DNA of 28,971 bases from Planctomycetota bacterium (GCA_030740295.1 JASLXP010001055.1:1-28971); one strand, 5' to 3'. Shown: positions 8,629 through 17,660, numbered from the stretch's first letter. Numbers and translations: made by a program. Notes: generated by a model not told the origin, from the sequence alone.

Positions 8629-9639
8629 ATGAAAACCAAAGCCATCATCTTCCCGGAAAAACTCAAAGCAGAGCTTGTCGAAAAAGATCTTCCAGCACTC
8701 AATGACAATCAGGTTCTTGTTCGCTGCACCGTCAGCCATGTGAGCACCGGTACCGAGAGTTTCTGTTTTCGCGGTGAATTTGATGAAGGCACCACCTGGG
8801 CGAGATGGGTGAAGTATCCGTTTTCACCAGGGTACAGCACAGTCGGCGAAGTGGTCGAAGCGGGATCAGCCGTGGCCACTTTGAAGGTCGGCGACCGGGT
8901 GCAGTCGGCCAGCCAGCATGCCCATCACCATGTCATGAACGAGGGCGAGATGCAGTCCGTTCCAGATAGCATCAGTGATGAGGTCGCGGGCTGGGCAATT
9001 CTCGCCACCACTACGCAGACCGCATTGCGTCGAGCCCAGTTAGTGATGGGAGACACCGCAGTTGTCATTGGCCTGGGGCCGCTCGGGCAGCTTGTTACCC
9101 GCTATTTGTATTCGGTCGGCCTCAGCCGGATCATCGCCGTCGATACAGTGGCCCATCGGTTGGCTCTCGCGGCCGCAGGTGGGGCAACCGCAACTTTTGA
9201 AGGCAGCGCAGCCGATGCGAAAGACTTTGTCCTGGAAGCATGCGACGGAAAACTCGCGGATGTGGTCTTCGATGTCACCGGCCACTGGTCCGTTCTGCCG
9301 CTGGCCTTACCCCTTGCCCGAGATTTCGGCAAGGTCATTTTGCTGGGCGACTCCCCGACCCCTTCAAAGCAGCACCTCACGCAAGACGTCCTCGGCCGCC
9401 AGGTCACGCTCATCGGCACGCACAGCAGCAAACTCCCTCCTGACCAGGCGCATTGGACAGGTGAGAAACAAATCCAGCTGTTTTATGAATACATTACACG
9501 AGGCGTCTTCAAAACGGATGGTCTTATCACCCATCGTTACCGTCCTGAGCAAGCGCCTGAGGTCTATCGGAAATTGCAGACGGACAGGACCGACACACTG
9601 GGAGTGCTGTTCGATTGGACGGGGGAGACAGCACTGTAG
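8629..9639 (+). CDS. Medium-chain dehydrogenase/reductase, zinc-less alcohol dehydrogenase-like
   Basis: A 336-residue cytoplasmic protein (no signal peptide) starting MKTKAIIFPEK; an upstream TTG at 8590 is in frame but gives a non-conserved-looking extension. The N-terminal GroES-like catalytic domain (about 1-130) is followed by a Rossmann NAD(P)-binding domain opening with VVIGLGPLGQLVTRYL (about 144-159), then an acidic residue at the end of strand 2 (AVD), suggesting NAD preference. The usual zinc ligands are missing: the GHE motif region reads PGYSTVGEV, and the four-Cys structural zinc lobe is absent. It is therefore a zinc-independent MDR oxidoreductase, perhaps for a sugar or polyol. 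It heads a tight run with two DUF1080 genes, so it may make or consume keto-sugars; that link is inference. No Shine-Dalgarno is seen. Confidence 0.85.
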   Translation: MKTKAIIFPEKLKAELVEKDLPALNDNQVLVRCTVSHVSTGTESFCFRGEFDEGTTWARWVKYPFSPGYSTVGEVVEAGSAVATLKVGDRVQSASQHAHHHVMNEGEMQSVPDSISDEVAGWAILATTTQTALRRAQLVMGDTAVVIGLGPLGQLVTRYLYSVGLSRIIAVDTVAHRLALAAAGGATATFEGSAADAKDFVLEACDGKLADVVFDVTGHWSVLPLALPLARDFGKVILLGDSPTPSKQHLTQDVLGRQVTLIGTHSSKLPPDQAHWTGEKQIQLFYEYITRGVFKTDGLITHRYRPEQAPEVYRKLQTDRTDTLGVLFDWTGETAL

Positions 9640-9707
9640 CCCTCCCGCCATGCGAGCCGCTGCATGGAACGTATCCTTCGCAACTTCAACTCACCCGACA
9701 ACATTCG

Positions 9708-10682
9708 ATGAAGAAGAACTTTGCTCATGCCATGCTCATCAGTGCAGCCATCGTCCTTTCTGCCGTTGCTGCAAAAGGAAAGGGCCCGGTCATCACCGAT
9801 CCGTCAAAGGTGGATGCCGATTATGCGATTCAGGGCGAATACACCGGGACGATCGGCCAACAAAAAATCGGTATCCAGGTCATTGCCCACGGCGACGGAA
9901 CTTTCAATGCGGTGAAGTATCCGGGCGGCCTCCCAGGCGACGGCTGGAACGCGGACAAGAAGAATCGTCAGAAGGCGACGGGCGCAACACAGGATGGAAA
10001 GACAATTCTCAAGGGCGGGCAATGGTCTGCTGAGATCTCGAAAGGCAAACTCAAGCTCCTTGCGGCAGACGGAAAAGAACTCGGAATTCTGGATCGAGTC
10101 GACCGGCAGAGCCCGACCCTGGACGCAAAAGCGCCACAAGGTGCCGCGATCCTTTTTGACGGCGCAAACACGGGCAAATGGAAGAACGGCAAAATGGACA
10201 AGGGACTGCTGATACAAGGCACGCAGACATCCGACAGCTACGGCGATTTCAAACTCCACATAGAATTCCGATTGCCTTATAAGCCAAAAGGACGAGGACA
10301 GGATCGCGGTAACAGCGGCCTCTACATTCTCAATTTATACGAATGCCAGATTCTGGACTCCTTCGGTCTGGAAGGAGTAGCCAACGAGTGCGGCGGCCTC
10401 TATCGGCAGAAGGCCCCGGGTGTGAATATGTGTTTTCCCCCGCTGACATGGCAGACCTACGACATCGATTTTTCATCAGCAAAACTGGATGCGCAGGGCA
10501 AGAAAACCCAGAAGGCGAAGATTACTGTCCGACACAACGGTGTCGTCATCCACGACAATTATGAATTTCCAAGTGGCACAGGCAGCCGCACAAAAAAGAA
10601 AGAACATTCGGCGGGCCCGCTGCTCCTGCAAAACCACGGCAATCCTGTGCGGTTCAGGAACGTCTGGATCGTTCCACAGTAG
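9708..10682 (+). CDS. Exported DUF1080 (3-keto-disaccharide hydrolase family) protein, copy 1
   Basis: The start MKKNFAHAML at 9708 is chosen because it opens a signal peptide (hydrophobic core ending near VAAKG). Longer in-frame options reach into the preceding gene. The 324-residue protein has an N-terminal region of about 140 residues shared with its downstream paralogue (IQGEYTGT, GGLPGDGWN) and then a DUF1080 domain: ILFDG, LHIEFRLPYKP, RGNSGLY, ECQILDSFGLEG, WQTYDIDF, and the closing NHGNPVRFRNVWIVP. DUF1080 is a concanavalin-like beta-sandwich; characterised members cleave 3-keto-glycosides. The substrate here is unknown. It sits 68 bases after the dehydrogenase and 18 before copy 2, so all are probably co-transcribed. 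No Shine-Dalgarno is visible. Confidence 0.9.
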   Translation: MKKNFAHAMLISAAIVLSAVAAKGKGPVITDPSKVDADYAIQGEYTGTIGQQKIGIQVIAHGDGTFNAVKYPGGLPGDGWNADKKNRQKATGATQDGKTILKGGQWSAEISKGKLKLLAADGKELGILDRVDRQSPTLDAKAPQGAAILFDGANTGKWKNGKMDKGLLIQGTQTSDSYGDFKLHIEFRLPYKPKGRGQDRGNSGLYILNLYECQILDSFGLEGVANECGGLYRQKAPGVNMCFPPLTWQTYDIDFSSAKLDAQGKKTQKAKITVRHNGVVIHDNYEFPSGTGSRTKKKEHSAGPLLLQNHGNPVRFRNVWIVPQ

Positions 10683-10700
10683 CTTTAGAGAGGACACCCT

Positions 10701-11711
10701 ATGCTCAAACATTTATTCACCACGTCATCCCTGCTTCTTTTAACAGCCACAACATTCGCTGAAACCCCAAAAAAGAAACACGACCTCAAGCGTGGAATTA
10801 ATGCCGATCCCAAAGAGGTGGAAGATCCTGATTTCAAGATTCAGGGTGAGTACACCGGAACACTGAATGGCAAGAAACACGGCGTCCAGGTGATCGCAGG
10901 AGGCGCGGGTAAATTTACCGCAGTCTTTTATCCCGGCGGGCTCCCGGGTGATGGCTGGGATGGGGAGAGAAAAAACCGTGTCAAGGGCAAAGGAGAAACA
11001 GAGGAGGACGCAACGACCATCAGAGCCCAAAACTGGCTCGCAACTATTGCGGACGGGAGAATGACAGTAAAGGCCATCAAAGACGGGGCTGAAACTGAAG
11101 CCGGCACGCTGGAAAAGGTAGAACGAAAAAGCACGACCTTAGGCAAGAAACCGCCAGCAGGCGCTGTGGTGCTATATGACGGCACAATGGAATGCCTCGC
11201 AAAATGGCAGCGCGGAAAAATGAGCGAAGACGGATACCTGATGCAGGGGGTCAAAAGCAAAGACAGATTCGGAGCGTCGACCATTCACATCGAGTTCCGC
11301 CTGCCCTACAAACCATTCGCCCGGGGGCAGGGACGAGGCAACAGCGGTTTCTATATGCACGCACGCTACGAGGTGCAGATGCTCGATTCCTTCGGTCTGG
11401 AAGGGAAACACAACGAATGTGGTGGGATCTATTCCACCAAAGATCCGGACGTCAATATGTGTTTCCCCCCGCTTTCGTGGCAGACCTACGATATCGAATT
11501 CACCCCTGCCGAATTCGATGACAATAACAAGAAAACTAAGAATGCCAGAATGACTGTCCGCCACAACGGCGTGGTCGTCCACAACGACGTGGAATGCGAC
11601 CACTCAACAACCGCCTCGCCCATGCGTGAAGGAAAAGAGCCCGGACCGCTGTACTTCCAGAATCACGGAAATCCGGTTCGTTACAGGAACATCTGGGTGC
11701 TGCCGAAGTAA
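10701..11711 (+). CDS. Exported DUF1080 (3-keto-disaccharide hydrolase family) protein, copy 2
   Basis: A 336-residue paralogue of the gene just upstream. GAGAGGA (10688-10694) lies 6 bases before the ATG and is a strong ribosome-binding site. The signal peptide MLKHLFTTSSLLLLTATTFA is followed by the same two-part architecture: an N-terminal region with FKIQGEYTGTL and GGLPGDGWDG, then DUF1080 with VVLYDG, HIEFRLPYKPFARGQ, RGNSGFYM, EVQMLDSFGLEG, NECGGIY, VNMCFPPLSWQTYDIEF and NHGNPVRYRNIWVLP. The near-identical blocks and adjacency point to tandem duplication; the spacer segments have diverged well beyond the core, so the copies may act on different glycosides. It probably acts in the periplasm on 3-keto sugars, by family; specificity cannot be read from the sequence. 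Confidence 0.9.
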   Translation: MLKHLFTTSSLLLLTATTFAETPKKKHDLKRGINADPKEVEDPDFKIQGEYTGTLNGKKHGVQVIAGGAGKFTAVFYPGGLPGDGWDGERKNRVKGKGETEEDATTIRAQNWLATIADGRMTVKAIKDGAETEAGTLEKVERKSTTLGKKPPAGAVVLYDGTMECLAKWQRGKMSEDGYLMQGVKSKDRFGASTIHIEFRLPYKPFARGQGRGNSGFYMHARYEVQMLDSFGLEGKHNECGGIYSTKDPDVNMCFPPLSWQTYDIEFTPAEFDDNNKKTKNARMTVRHNGVVVHNDVECDHSTTASPMREGKEPGPLYFQNHGNPVRYRNIWVLPK

Positions 11712-11753
11712 GACCGAACGCGCGATTACCAATAACCAATTCCAATCACGGCC

Positions 11754-14700
11754 ATGCGGCAATCTTGCTTCATTCTCTGCCTTGCCGTCTTTTCCACCTG
11801 TCTTTCGGAGGATGGCAAGAGCGCTGAGGACCGCAGTAAGGAAGAAATCCAGAAGCGGCTTGGAGCAACGAAAAAACTGAAAGCTCGAGTTTCTGTATTG
11901 AGAAAAGAGGGGAAATTCGCACGGGCGATTCCTTTGGCCGAGGCAGTTCTTGCAACGCAGCAGCGTCTGCTTGGCTCAAATAACCTCGAAGTTGCGGACA
12001 GCCTCAATTCGCTTGGCGAGCTCTATCATTCGACTGGAATGTTCAAGAGAGCATTTCCGCTTTTCCAGCAGGCCTTGAAGGTGCGCGAGAAGTTTCAGGG
12101 CAAGGAGCACGCAGATGTGCTGCGTACACAAACAAATATTGCGGACCTTCTGGCGAGATCGGGCAAACTGGAGGCAGCTCAGAAACTATTTGAAAAATGC
12201 ATTGAACTGGAAATAAGAATCAAAGGTCCGGAAACCGCTGGCATCGCGGCAAACCTGGAGAGTATCGGATTTATTCACCAGGAATTCGGTGAGTATGAAA
12301 AGGCCGTAGATTTTATGAAGCGTTCTCTCGCGATGCGCCAAAAAACGATCGGCGGCGAGCATCGAAACGTCGCGCTTGGAATGTCAAACCTTGCGGTTGC
12401 GTATGAAGCATCCGGCAATGAAGCAGAAGCCATCCGTTTGCAGGAATTTGCCCTCCGGATGCGCCGCAAACTCCTCGGCGAAGAGCACTTTGAGGTTGGG
12501 GAAAGCCTCATCCACCTGGCATATCTCTACCAGATTCAGGAACAGTTCAAAAAAGCCCTGGACGCCTGTGAGCAGGCCTTCTCCATTCAGAAGAAGAAAC
12601 TGCCGGAAGGGCATCCATTGCTGGCGGCCAGCCTGGACTTACAGGCCAACCTTCATCTTGTGCTGGGCTCAGCGGAAAGAGCACAATTGCTTGCTGAATC
12701 CGCCCTGGCCATGAGGCGTGAAGTATATGGAAGCGAACATTCGGAGATTGCTTCCAGCCTGCGTACATTGGGTTTAATTTACGCAAAAAAGGGGAAAGGA
12801 GATAAGGCGGCTGATCTTCATGAACGGGCCCTGGCAATGCGTCGTACACTTGTCGGTTCTGATTCCCCTGAGGCCCTGGAAAGTCTGGATGATTTGGTGG
12901 TTCTGTATGAAGAGCTGGGCCACTATAAAAAGGCGCTGCCACACTGTATTGCAGGTGTGAAACTTTCAAATGAGCACTTGAAGGATGATCTTGCAGAAAG
13001 AATGTCTCGACAGGACGCGCTCGGCAGGCTTTATGAGGCAACGGGTGACTACCGTAACGCGCTCTATGCATTCCGCGATTCCCTGATCTTCAGCCGGAAG
13101 ATCCACGGGAACAAGGGGCCAGTCCTTGCAGCCCATCTGGAGCAGATAGCGCGCGTCCATTCCGCAATGGGAAATCGAGAGGATGCGCTTAAGCTCCAGA
13201 AAGAAGCTCTCCTGTTGAAGAAGGATCTCTTTGAAGAGGGCAATCCGGAATTGGCGACTAATTTAGTCAGCGTCGCCTCTCTGCATGAATCCACCGGTAA
13301 ATTTCAGGAGGCCCTCACCCAATATAAAAAAGCCTACGCCCTTCTGAAAAAAGAGCATAAGGAAAGCCATCCCAAAGTAGTCGAAGTCATGACAAGGATG
13401 GCCAGGCTCTTCGAAGAATTAGGTGATTTGAATGAGGCTCTGCGTCTGACTGCAACCATTCTGAAAATCCAGAAAAATGAACTAGGCGAAGAGCATCTGA
13501 AAATAGCCGAACTATTGAATCAGACAGGCAGTCTGTACCGAAAGTTGAAAAAGGTCGACAAGGCGCTTGTCGCATTCCAGGCGGCCTTGAATATCCGGAA
13601 GAAACTTCTCGGCAATGAGCACATTGACGTCGGTACCAGTATGAACAACCTGGGGAGCCTGGTGCAGGCGATGGGAGATCCATTCAGCGCGCGGCAACTC
13701 TATGAGTCGGCATTAAAGATCTTTAAGAGACACCTGGGTGAAGACCACCCTCAGCTCATCACGCTCCAGAACAACCTGGCCATTCTGCTTGGCGGTTTAG
13801 GTGACCGTCTGGGGGCCAAGGAACTGCTAAGATCGTCTATGCTGATTGAGGAGGGGGTAGCCTACGATCTTATCGATGTATTGCCGCAACCGCTGAAACT
13901 CGATTTCACGGACAACATGGAGACAACAGCGAATATCTTCTTTTCGTTACTGTTAACCTCTTCCGTTGCATTGCGTGAAAACAATTCGAACAAGCTGATA
14001 GAGTTTGCCTGGCAGAGAAAAAACCTGCTTGCTGATTTTGCATTGCCAAAGAGAGATGCTGATATCTCTTATGAAAGTGATGAAGCCAGATTTTTTGCGG
14101 AGGAGCTCAAGACTGCCCGCAATACATTATCGGAGCTGACCTTTTCACCACAGCCACAGTTGAAGGGAAGGCAGCTCAGCCTGAGGCGTAAGGAGCAAAA
14201 GCTGGAAATCCAACGGCTGGAGGTCGAGTTAAGCCGCAAGAGCGCATCCTTTGCCGGCCAGCGCAAAGTAGAGGTTGCCCGTGCTAGAGATATACAGGAA
14301 GTACTTCCCGATGATGGTGCCTTAGTTGAGTTTTATACTATTCGATGGTGTGACTTTGACCGGCAGCGATTTAAGGGCCAGCACATCGTAGGTTTGTCGC
14401 TAAGCAAGAGCCGCGGGGTACGAATTGTTGATGTCGGCGACATAAAGAAGCTGACAGGACTCATAGCTGATTTCAGAAAGGAATTATCCGAGCCGGACTC
14501 AAAGAAAAATACAGCACTGCTCACAGGTTCAGGTCGAAGATTGTTCGATAAGTTAATCGCACCTTTCAAGTTTCGTCTTGACGGTATCCGCAAGATATAT
14601 ATCGCGCCCACAGATGCGCTGAATCTGTTGCCATTTGAGGCGTTATCTACGACCGCTGTGAAATTCCTTGGCGATGAATATGAGGTCAGCTACGTGACTA

Positions 14701-15497
14701 CCGGGCCTGACTTGCTGACTCGAGAAAAGACACCTCAAGCCGGACGTCCCGCATTGTTCATAGATCCAGAGTTTGACGGCATTATTGTTCCGGGGGAACC
14801 GAAGCCGAGGACAGTCTTCCCCCGGTTAAAGGATGGGGCGAGTGAATTTGAAAAGTTTTCCACTTTTTTTGAGAAACGACTTTACAGCAAGGCGAATGCT
14901 TTCAGCGGAATTAATGCGTCTGAATTAAATTTGAAGAAACTGCAAGCCGGCCGAGTATTACATCTTTGCACGCACAGTTATGTCATTAGTGCGCCGGTCA
15001 ATGAGGAGGAACTGACACCCGGACAATTGCCTGGAGAGAGACGAAAAGCTGTTTCCGGTTTGTTTCGCAGAACGGGTCTGGCACTGAGCGGGGCGAACAG
15101 ACGCCCGCAGACCGGCCTCGAAGATGGTCGGCTGAACGCCGTCGAAATTTCGCGTCTCAACCTGAAAGGAACAGACCTCGTGGTTCTCAGCCGCAATGAA
15201 ACTGACATTGCCAATCAGAATGCCGGCCTGGCTGCATACGCAATAACCCGAGCATTCCAGATTGCCGGAGCGCCCTCGGTCATGCGCAGTCTGTGGAAAG
15301 TGCCTGTCGATGTGAGACAGAGAATACTGGAGCAGTTTTACTACAACTATTATCAGCGCGGCCTTCCCCCTGATTCCGCACTCAAAAAGGCCAGGCGCTC
15401 CCTGAGAGACTACAAAGAGCCAGGCAAAGATGGCTATCCCTATGACCACCCCTTTTACTGGGCGGCGTACGTGTTGGTGCGGAGGGGGAGGAATTAA
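11754..15497 (+). CDS. Exported TPR-CHAT protein with substituted catalytic Cys
   Basis: The 1247-residue protein has a hydrophobic N-terminus (MRQSCFILCLAVFSTC) that looks like a signal peptide. About 16 kinesin-light-chain-type TPR units with a 42-residue period fill residues 50-715 (typical lines: SLNSLGELYHSTGMFKRA, MNNLGSLVQAMG; G-x-EH turns between units). A helical region (about 730-920) leads to a C-terminal CHAT domain (about 930-1245), a caspase-like clan CD fold. The catalytic His is kept (HLCTHS, His1074). The usual LSACETG reads LSRNETD (1145-1151), so the nucleophile Cys is Asn1148. LWKVPVD and the final HPFYWAAYVLVRRG are typical of CHAT ends. A peptidase role is therefore unlikely; scaffolding or ligand sensing is more plausible. 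It lies 42 bases after the DUF1080 pair, and its stop overlaps the stop of the convergent hydrolase. No Shine-Dalgarno is seen. Confidence 0.9.
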   Translation: MRQSCFILCLAVFSTCLSEDGKSAEDRSKEEIQKRLGATKKLKARVSVLRKEGKFARAIPLAEAVLATQQRLLGSNNLEVADSLNSLGELYHSTGMFKRAFPLFQQALKVREKFQGKEHADVLRTQTNIADLLARSGKLEAAQKLFEKCIELEIRIKGPETAGIAANLESIGFIHQEFGEYEKAVDFMKRSLAMRQKTIGGEHRNVALGMSNLAVAYEASGNEAEAIRLQEFALRMRRKLLGEEHFEVGESLIHLAYLYQIQEQFKKALDACEQAFSIQKKKLPEGHPLLAASLDLQANLHLVLGSAERAQLLAESALAMRREVYGSEHSEIASSLRTLGLIYAKKGKGDKAADLHERALAMRRTLVGSDSPEALESLDDLVVLYEELGHYKKALPHCIAGVKLSNEHLKDDLAERMSRQDALGRLYEATGDYRNALYAFRDSLIFSRKIHGNKGPVLAAHLEQIARVHSAMGNREDALKLQKEALLLKKDLFEEGNPELATNLVSVASLHESTGKFQEALTQYKKAYALLKKEHKESHPKVVEVMTRMARLFEELGDLNEALRLTATILKIQKNELGEEHLKIAELLNQTGSLYRKLKKVDKALVAFQAALNIRKKLLGNEHIDVGTSMNNLGSLVQAMGDPFSARQLYESALKIFKRHLGEDHPQLITLQNNLAILLGGLGDRLGAKELLRSSMLIEEGVAYDLIDVLPQPLKLDFTDNMETTANIFFSLLLTSSVALRENNSNKLIEFAWQRKNLLADFALPKRDADISYESDEARFFAEELKTARNTLSELTFSPQPQLKGRQLSLRRKEQKLEIQRLEVELSRKSASFAGQRKVEVARARDIQEVLPDDGALVEFYTIRWCDFDRQRFKGQHIVGLSLSKSRGVRIVDVGDIKKLTGLIADFRKELSEPDSKKNTALLTGSGRRLFDKLIAPFKFRLDGIRKIYIAPTDALNLLPFEALSTTAVKFLGDEYEVSYVTTGPDLLTREKTPQAGRPALFIDPEFDGIIVPGEPKPRTVFPRLKDGASEFEKFSTFFEKRLYSKANAFSGINASELNLKKLQAGRVLHLCTHSYVISAPVNEEELTPGQLPGERRKAVSGLFRRTGLALSGANRRPQTGLEDGRLNAVEISRLNLKGTDLVVLSRNETDIANQNAGLAAYAITRAFQIAGAPSVMRSLWKVPVDVRQRILEQFYYNYYQRGLPPDSALKKARRSLRDYKEPGKDGYPYDHPFYWAAYVLVRRGRN

Positions 15498-17548
15498 AGC
15501 CGGATGGCCTCAAATGCCTTCAACCATTCCAGTTTGAGGGCGCTGGGATTATCAGGAGAAAGGGAGATTTGCAGGCTATCTACTGCTCTGTAGTCAGCGA
15601 CGTCGGACACGGGATTCCGGCTGGCATCCAAGGGATCGATAACCAGGGCCGGCATTTCCAGAGCATTTACTAATTCAGGCAAATCGTAATGCTTCAGTAT
15701 TTCCGGGACGAAAGTGTCCGGCGGCCATTTGCAGGATTCTGATTCTGTAAGCTCCTGGAATGCTCTTATTGGTGAATCCGCAATTACTCCGCTGATGGAA
15801 TCTGACAGAGCAGCAAGATGAAGTGCGACCACTGCGCCCGATCCGTAACCGGCAGCAATGATTCTGGTTTCTGCGGTTTCGGGTCTTGAGAGCAGGTATC
15901 CTAGCGCGGCGAGGGCGTCTCCCACTCGCATCTCGAAAAGACTTTCGCCCATTGCGTTGGCCAGGTAGGCGAGGGGGCGTCCGTCTTTTGCCCAGCCTGC
16001 TATGTCGAATGGCGATGGGGTTGGTGTCGTCTCGCCCCAGCCTCGTAGGTCTACTGTGAATAACGCGTGATGCGGTCCCGCTTCATTAGAGAATCCTGCC
16101 ATGGTGGCCAGGGGGCCCTGTGCTTTCAGTTGTTCCCATCTGCCGCGCTCATCGAAATAGAGAACTGTCAGATCTGCTTTGGACGTATTTGGATAGAGGA
16201 GCGTGCCCGGGATCTCGATGTCGTCCTCAGGACACAGGATTACTTCTTCGCAGTCGTGAAACCAGGCGGGGAAGGGCTCAGAGGTCTGAGCGGAAAAGCA
16301 ACCAGGGGCTTTTACCGTGCTTGGCATCGCTGAGCGGATGGCTTTCCTGACTTCAACCAATTTCGGTTCTGAAGGTCTGCCCTCCTTTAGAGTGCGCGCT
16401 ATTTCTCTGTTGATGGTGAATATGTTGGGCTCAGGGGCGGGGTTGCACTGCAGGTTTTCCCAGGGCTCCATTTCAAAATCAGATCGCACCAGATCGGGCA
16501 CATTCCTTTCTCGCTCTCCTGTCAGCCAGCGGTTCATCCATCTCACGAATTCAAGTGCCTGCTCCACCGTGTAATCATGTCCGCTCGCATCTTCAAAGAA
16601 ATCAAAACGGTCGCCAAAACCGGATGATGCGTATGCCTTCCGAACTTCGTCTGCCAATTCGCGCGTCCATTCGATATGAAAGACGGTGTCGTCCCTTCCA
16701 GCCATAGCAAGGCATGGCACGGGCATCGCCGCGCAGACCAGGTCGATCTGATCGAGGCCGTCTGCAAAGCGTCCATACATCTGTGTCTCCGGGCAGGCCG
16801 CATAGAGGTCGCAGACGGGGTGTTCTATCAGGGGACTGATGCAGCAGGATGGTCCGATGCAGGTGATTCGCTCATCGAACATGGTCGCCCACAAGGTTGT
16901 GACTCCGCCGCCGGATACGCCAGTCATGCCTGCGCCGTTCCGTGTATCGATGTCGCCCCTTGTTTCCAGGTAGTCGATGCAGCGGAGAGCATCGATGACG
17001 AAGTATCGGTTTGAGGTGTGCCCGGTGAGGTAGCAGCGGACGCCGTCCCTGAAGTGGTCATTGCCTGAACGCTTTTCACCTGCCTGGCCAGGCGGGTCGA
17101 AGAGCAGGGCTGCGTACCCGCACCTGGCAAATACCTGGGCGGGTATCTGGTAAGGCTCGAACTGCTTTCCGGTGTGGCCGACGGGCACGACCACCGGGGG
17201 ATATGGCGGTTCGGCATCCACAGGCAGGTAGAGGCTGCCGTTTACCTCCCAGCCCGGCAGGGATTCGAAGATCACATTTTCCACGCGGTAATGTTGCCGC
17301 TCAAATCCGGAGACCTGTCTCGAGTTGAGTTCGCCTCCGTTGGCTCCAAAGGGCATGTCGCCAAAGTAAGACTGGGCCTTCGTGCGCAATTCGGTTTTCA
17401 GGATGTCCCATGTGCCCTCTCTGGTTGCCCGTTCACGCCTTTCAGCCGCTTTTCGCAAGTATTCCACAGAGCGTCGGATGGTGTGTTTCTGGAGCATTCT
17501 GCCCCAGTGCAGCTCTGGGTTGGTTTCTGTCGGGATCTTCGGGCTCAT
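15494..17548 (-). CDS. Tandem alpha/beta-hydrolase protein (acetylxylan esterase/dienelactone hydrolase-like)
   Basis: A 684-residue protein without an obvious signal peptide. The N-terminal half (about 75-350) is a complete alpha/beta hydrolase: the oxyanion segment VVVPVGHTGKQ, DPPGQAGE, nucleophile elbow GVSGGG (Ser212), acid in AGRDDTVF (Asp286 or Asp287) and His324 in SGHDYT. The fold matches the acetylxylan esterase/prolyl oligopeptidase group found widely in PVC bacteria. The C-terminal half (about 420-684) looks like a second hydrolase fold with FTVDLRGWGET and GYGSGAV, but the elbow departs from GxSxG and no clear Asp/His pair is visible, so it is probably degenerate. Likely an esterase for carbohydrate or small-molecule substrates. 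The gene converges on the TPR-CHAT gene, the two stops overlapping in TTAA. The upstream gap is shared divergently with the giant TPR gene. Confidence 0.85.
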   Translation of the reverse strand: MSPKIPTETNPELHWGRMLQKHTIRRSVEYLRKAAERRERATREGTWDILKTELRTKAQSYFGDMPFGANGGELNSRQVSGFERQHYRVENVIFESLPGWEVNGSLYLPVDAEPPYPPVVVPVGHTGKQFEPYQIPAQVFARCGYAALLFDPPGQAGEKRSGNDHFRDGVRCYLTGHTSNRYFVIDALRCIDYLETRGDIDTRNGAGMTGVSGGGVTTLWATMFDERITCIGPSCCISPLIEHPVCDLYAACPETQMYGRFADGLDQIDLVCAAMPVPCLAMAGRDDTVFHIEWTRELADEVRKAYASSGFGDRFDFFEDASGHDYTVEQALEFVRWMNRWLTGERERNVPDLVRSDFEMEPWENLQCNPAPEPNIFTINREIARTLKEGRPSEPKLVEVRKAIRSAMPSTVKAPGCFSAQTSEPFPAWFHDCEEVILCPEDDIEIPGTLLYPNTSKADLTVLYFDERGRWEQLKAQGPLATMAGFSNEAGPHHALFTVDLRGWGETTPTPSPFDIAGWAKDGRPLAYLANAMGESLFEMRVGDALAALGYLLSRPETAETRIIAAGYGSGAVVALHLAALSDSISGVIADSPIRAFQELTESESCKWPPDTFVPEILKHYDLPELVNALEMPALVIDPLDASRNPVSDVADYRAVDSLQISLSPDNPSALKLEWLKAFEAIRL

Positions 17549-17621
17549 CTGTTTCAGGATTCGGGGCAGGAATCAGGGGCTGGGCATTTGTATTTTATTG
17601 CCATTATGCCTATCCAAACCG

Positions 17622-17651
17622 TTGACACTCAATAAAATGCACGCCTATAAT
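17622..17651 (+). promoter_or_regulatory. Consensus sigma70-type promoter for the giant TPR gene
   Basis: TTGACA at 17622-17627 and TATAAT at 17646-17651 are both perfect consensus hexamers, separated by 18 bases. The predicted start of transcription is near 17658, giving a 5' leader of about 119 bases before the ATG at 17777. This is the best promoter in the window. Confidence 0.8.
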
Positions 17652-17660
17652 CCCTAGCGC

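Noticed and set aside
9062..10033. Plus-strand open frame of 323 codons across the dehydrogenase/DUF1080 junction
   Set aside because: It overlaps two well-supported genes in another frame, is rich in Arg/Ser/Pro as shadows are, and has no start signal.
11754..11820. Lipoprotein signal at the start of the TPR-CHAT protein
   Set aside because: The candidate Cys16 is preceded by FST, with Thr at -1, which does not fit a normal lipobox.
11754..15497. Type III-E CRISPR-associated TPR-CHAT (Craspase)
   Set aside because: No cas genes or CRISPR array are present, the protein has an apparent signal peptide, and the CHAT Cys is missing.
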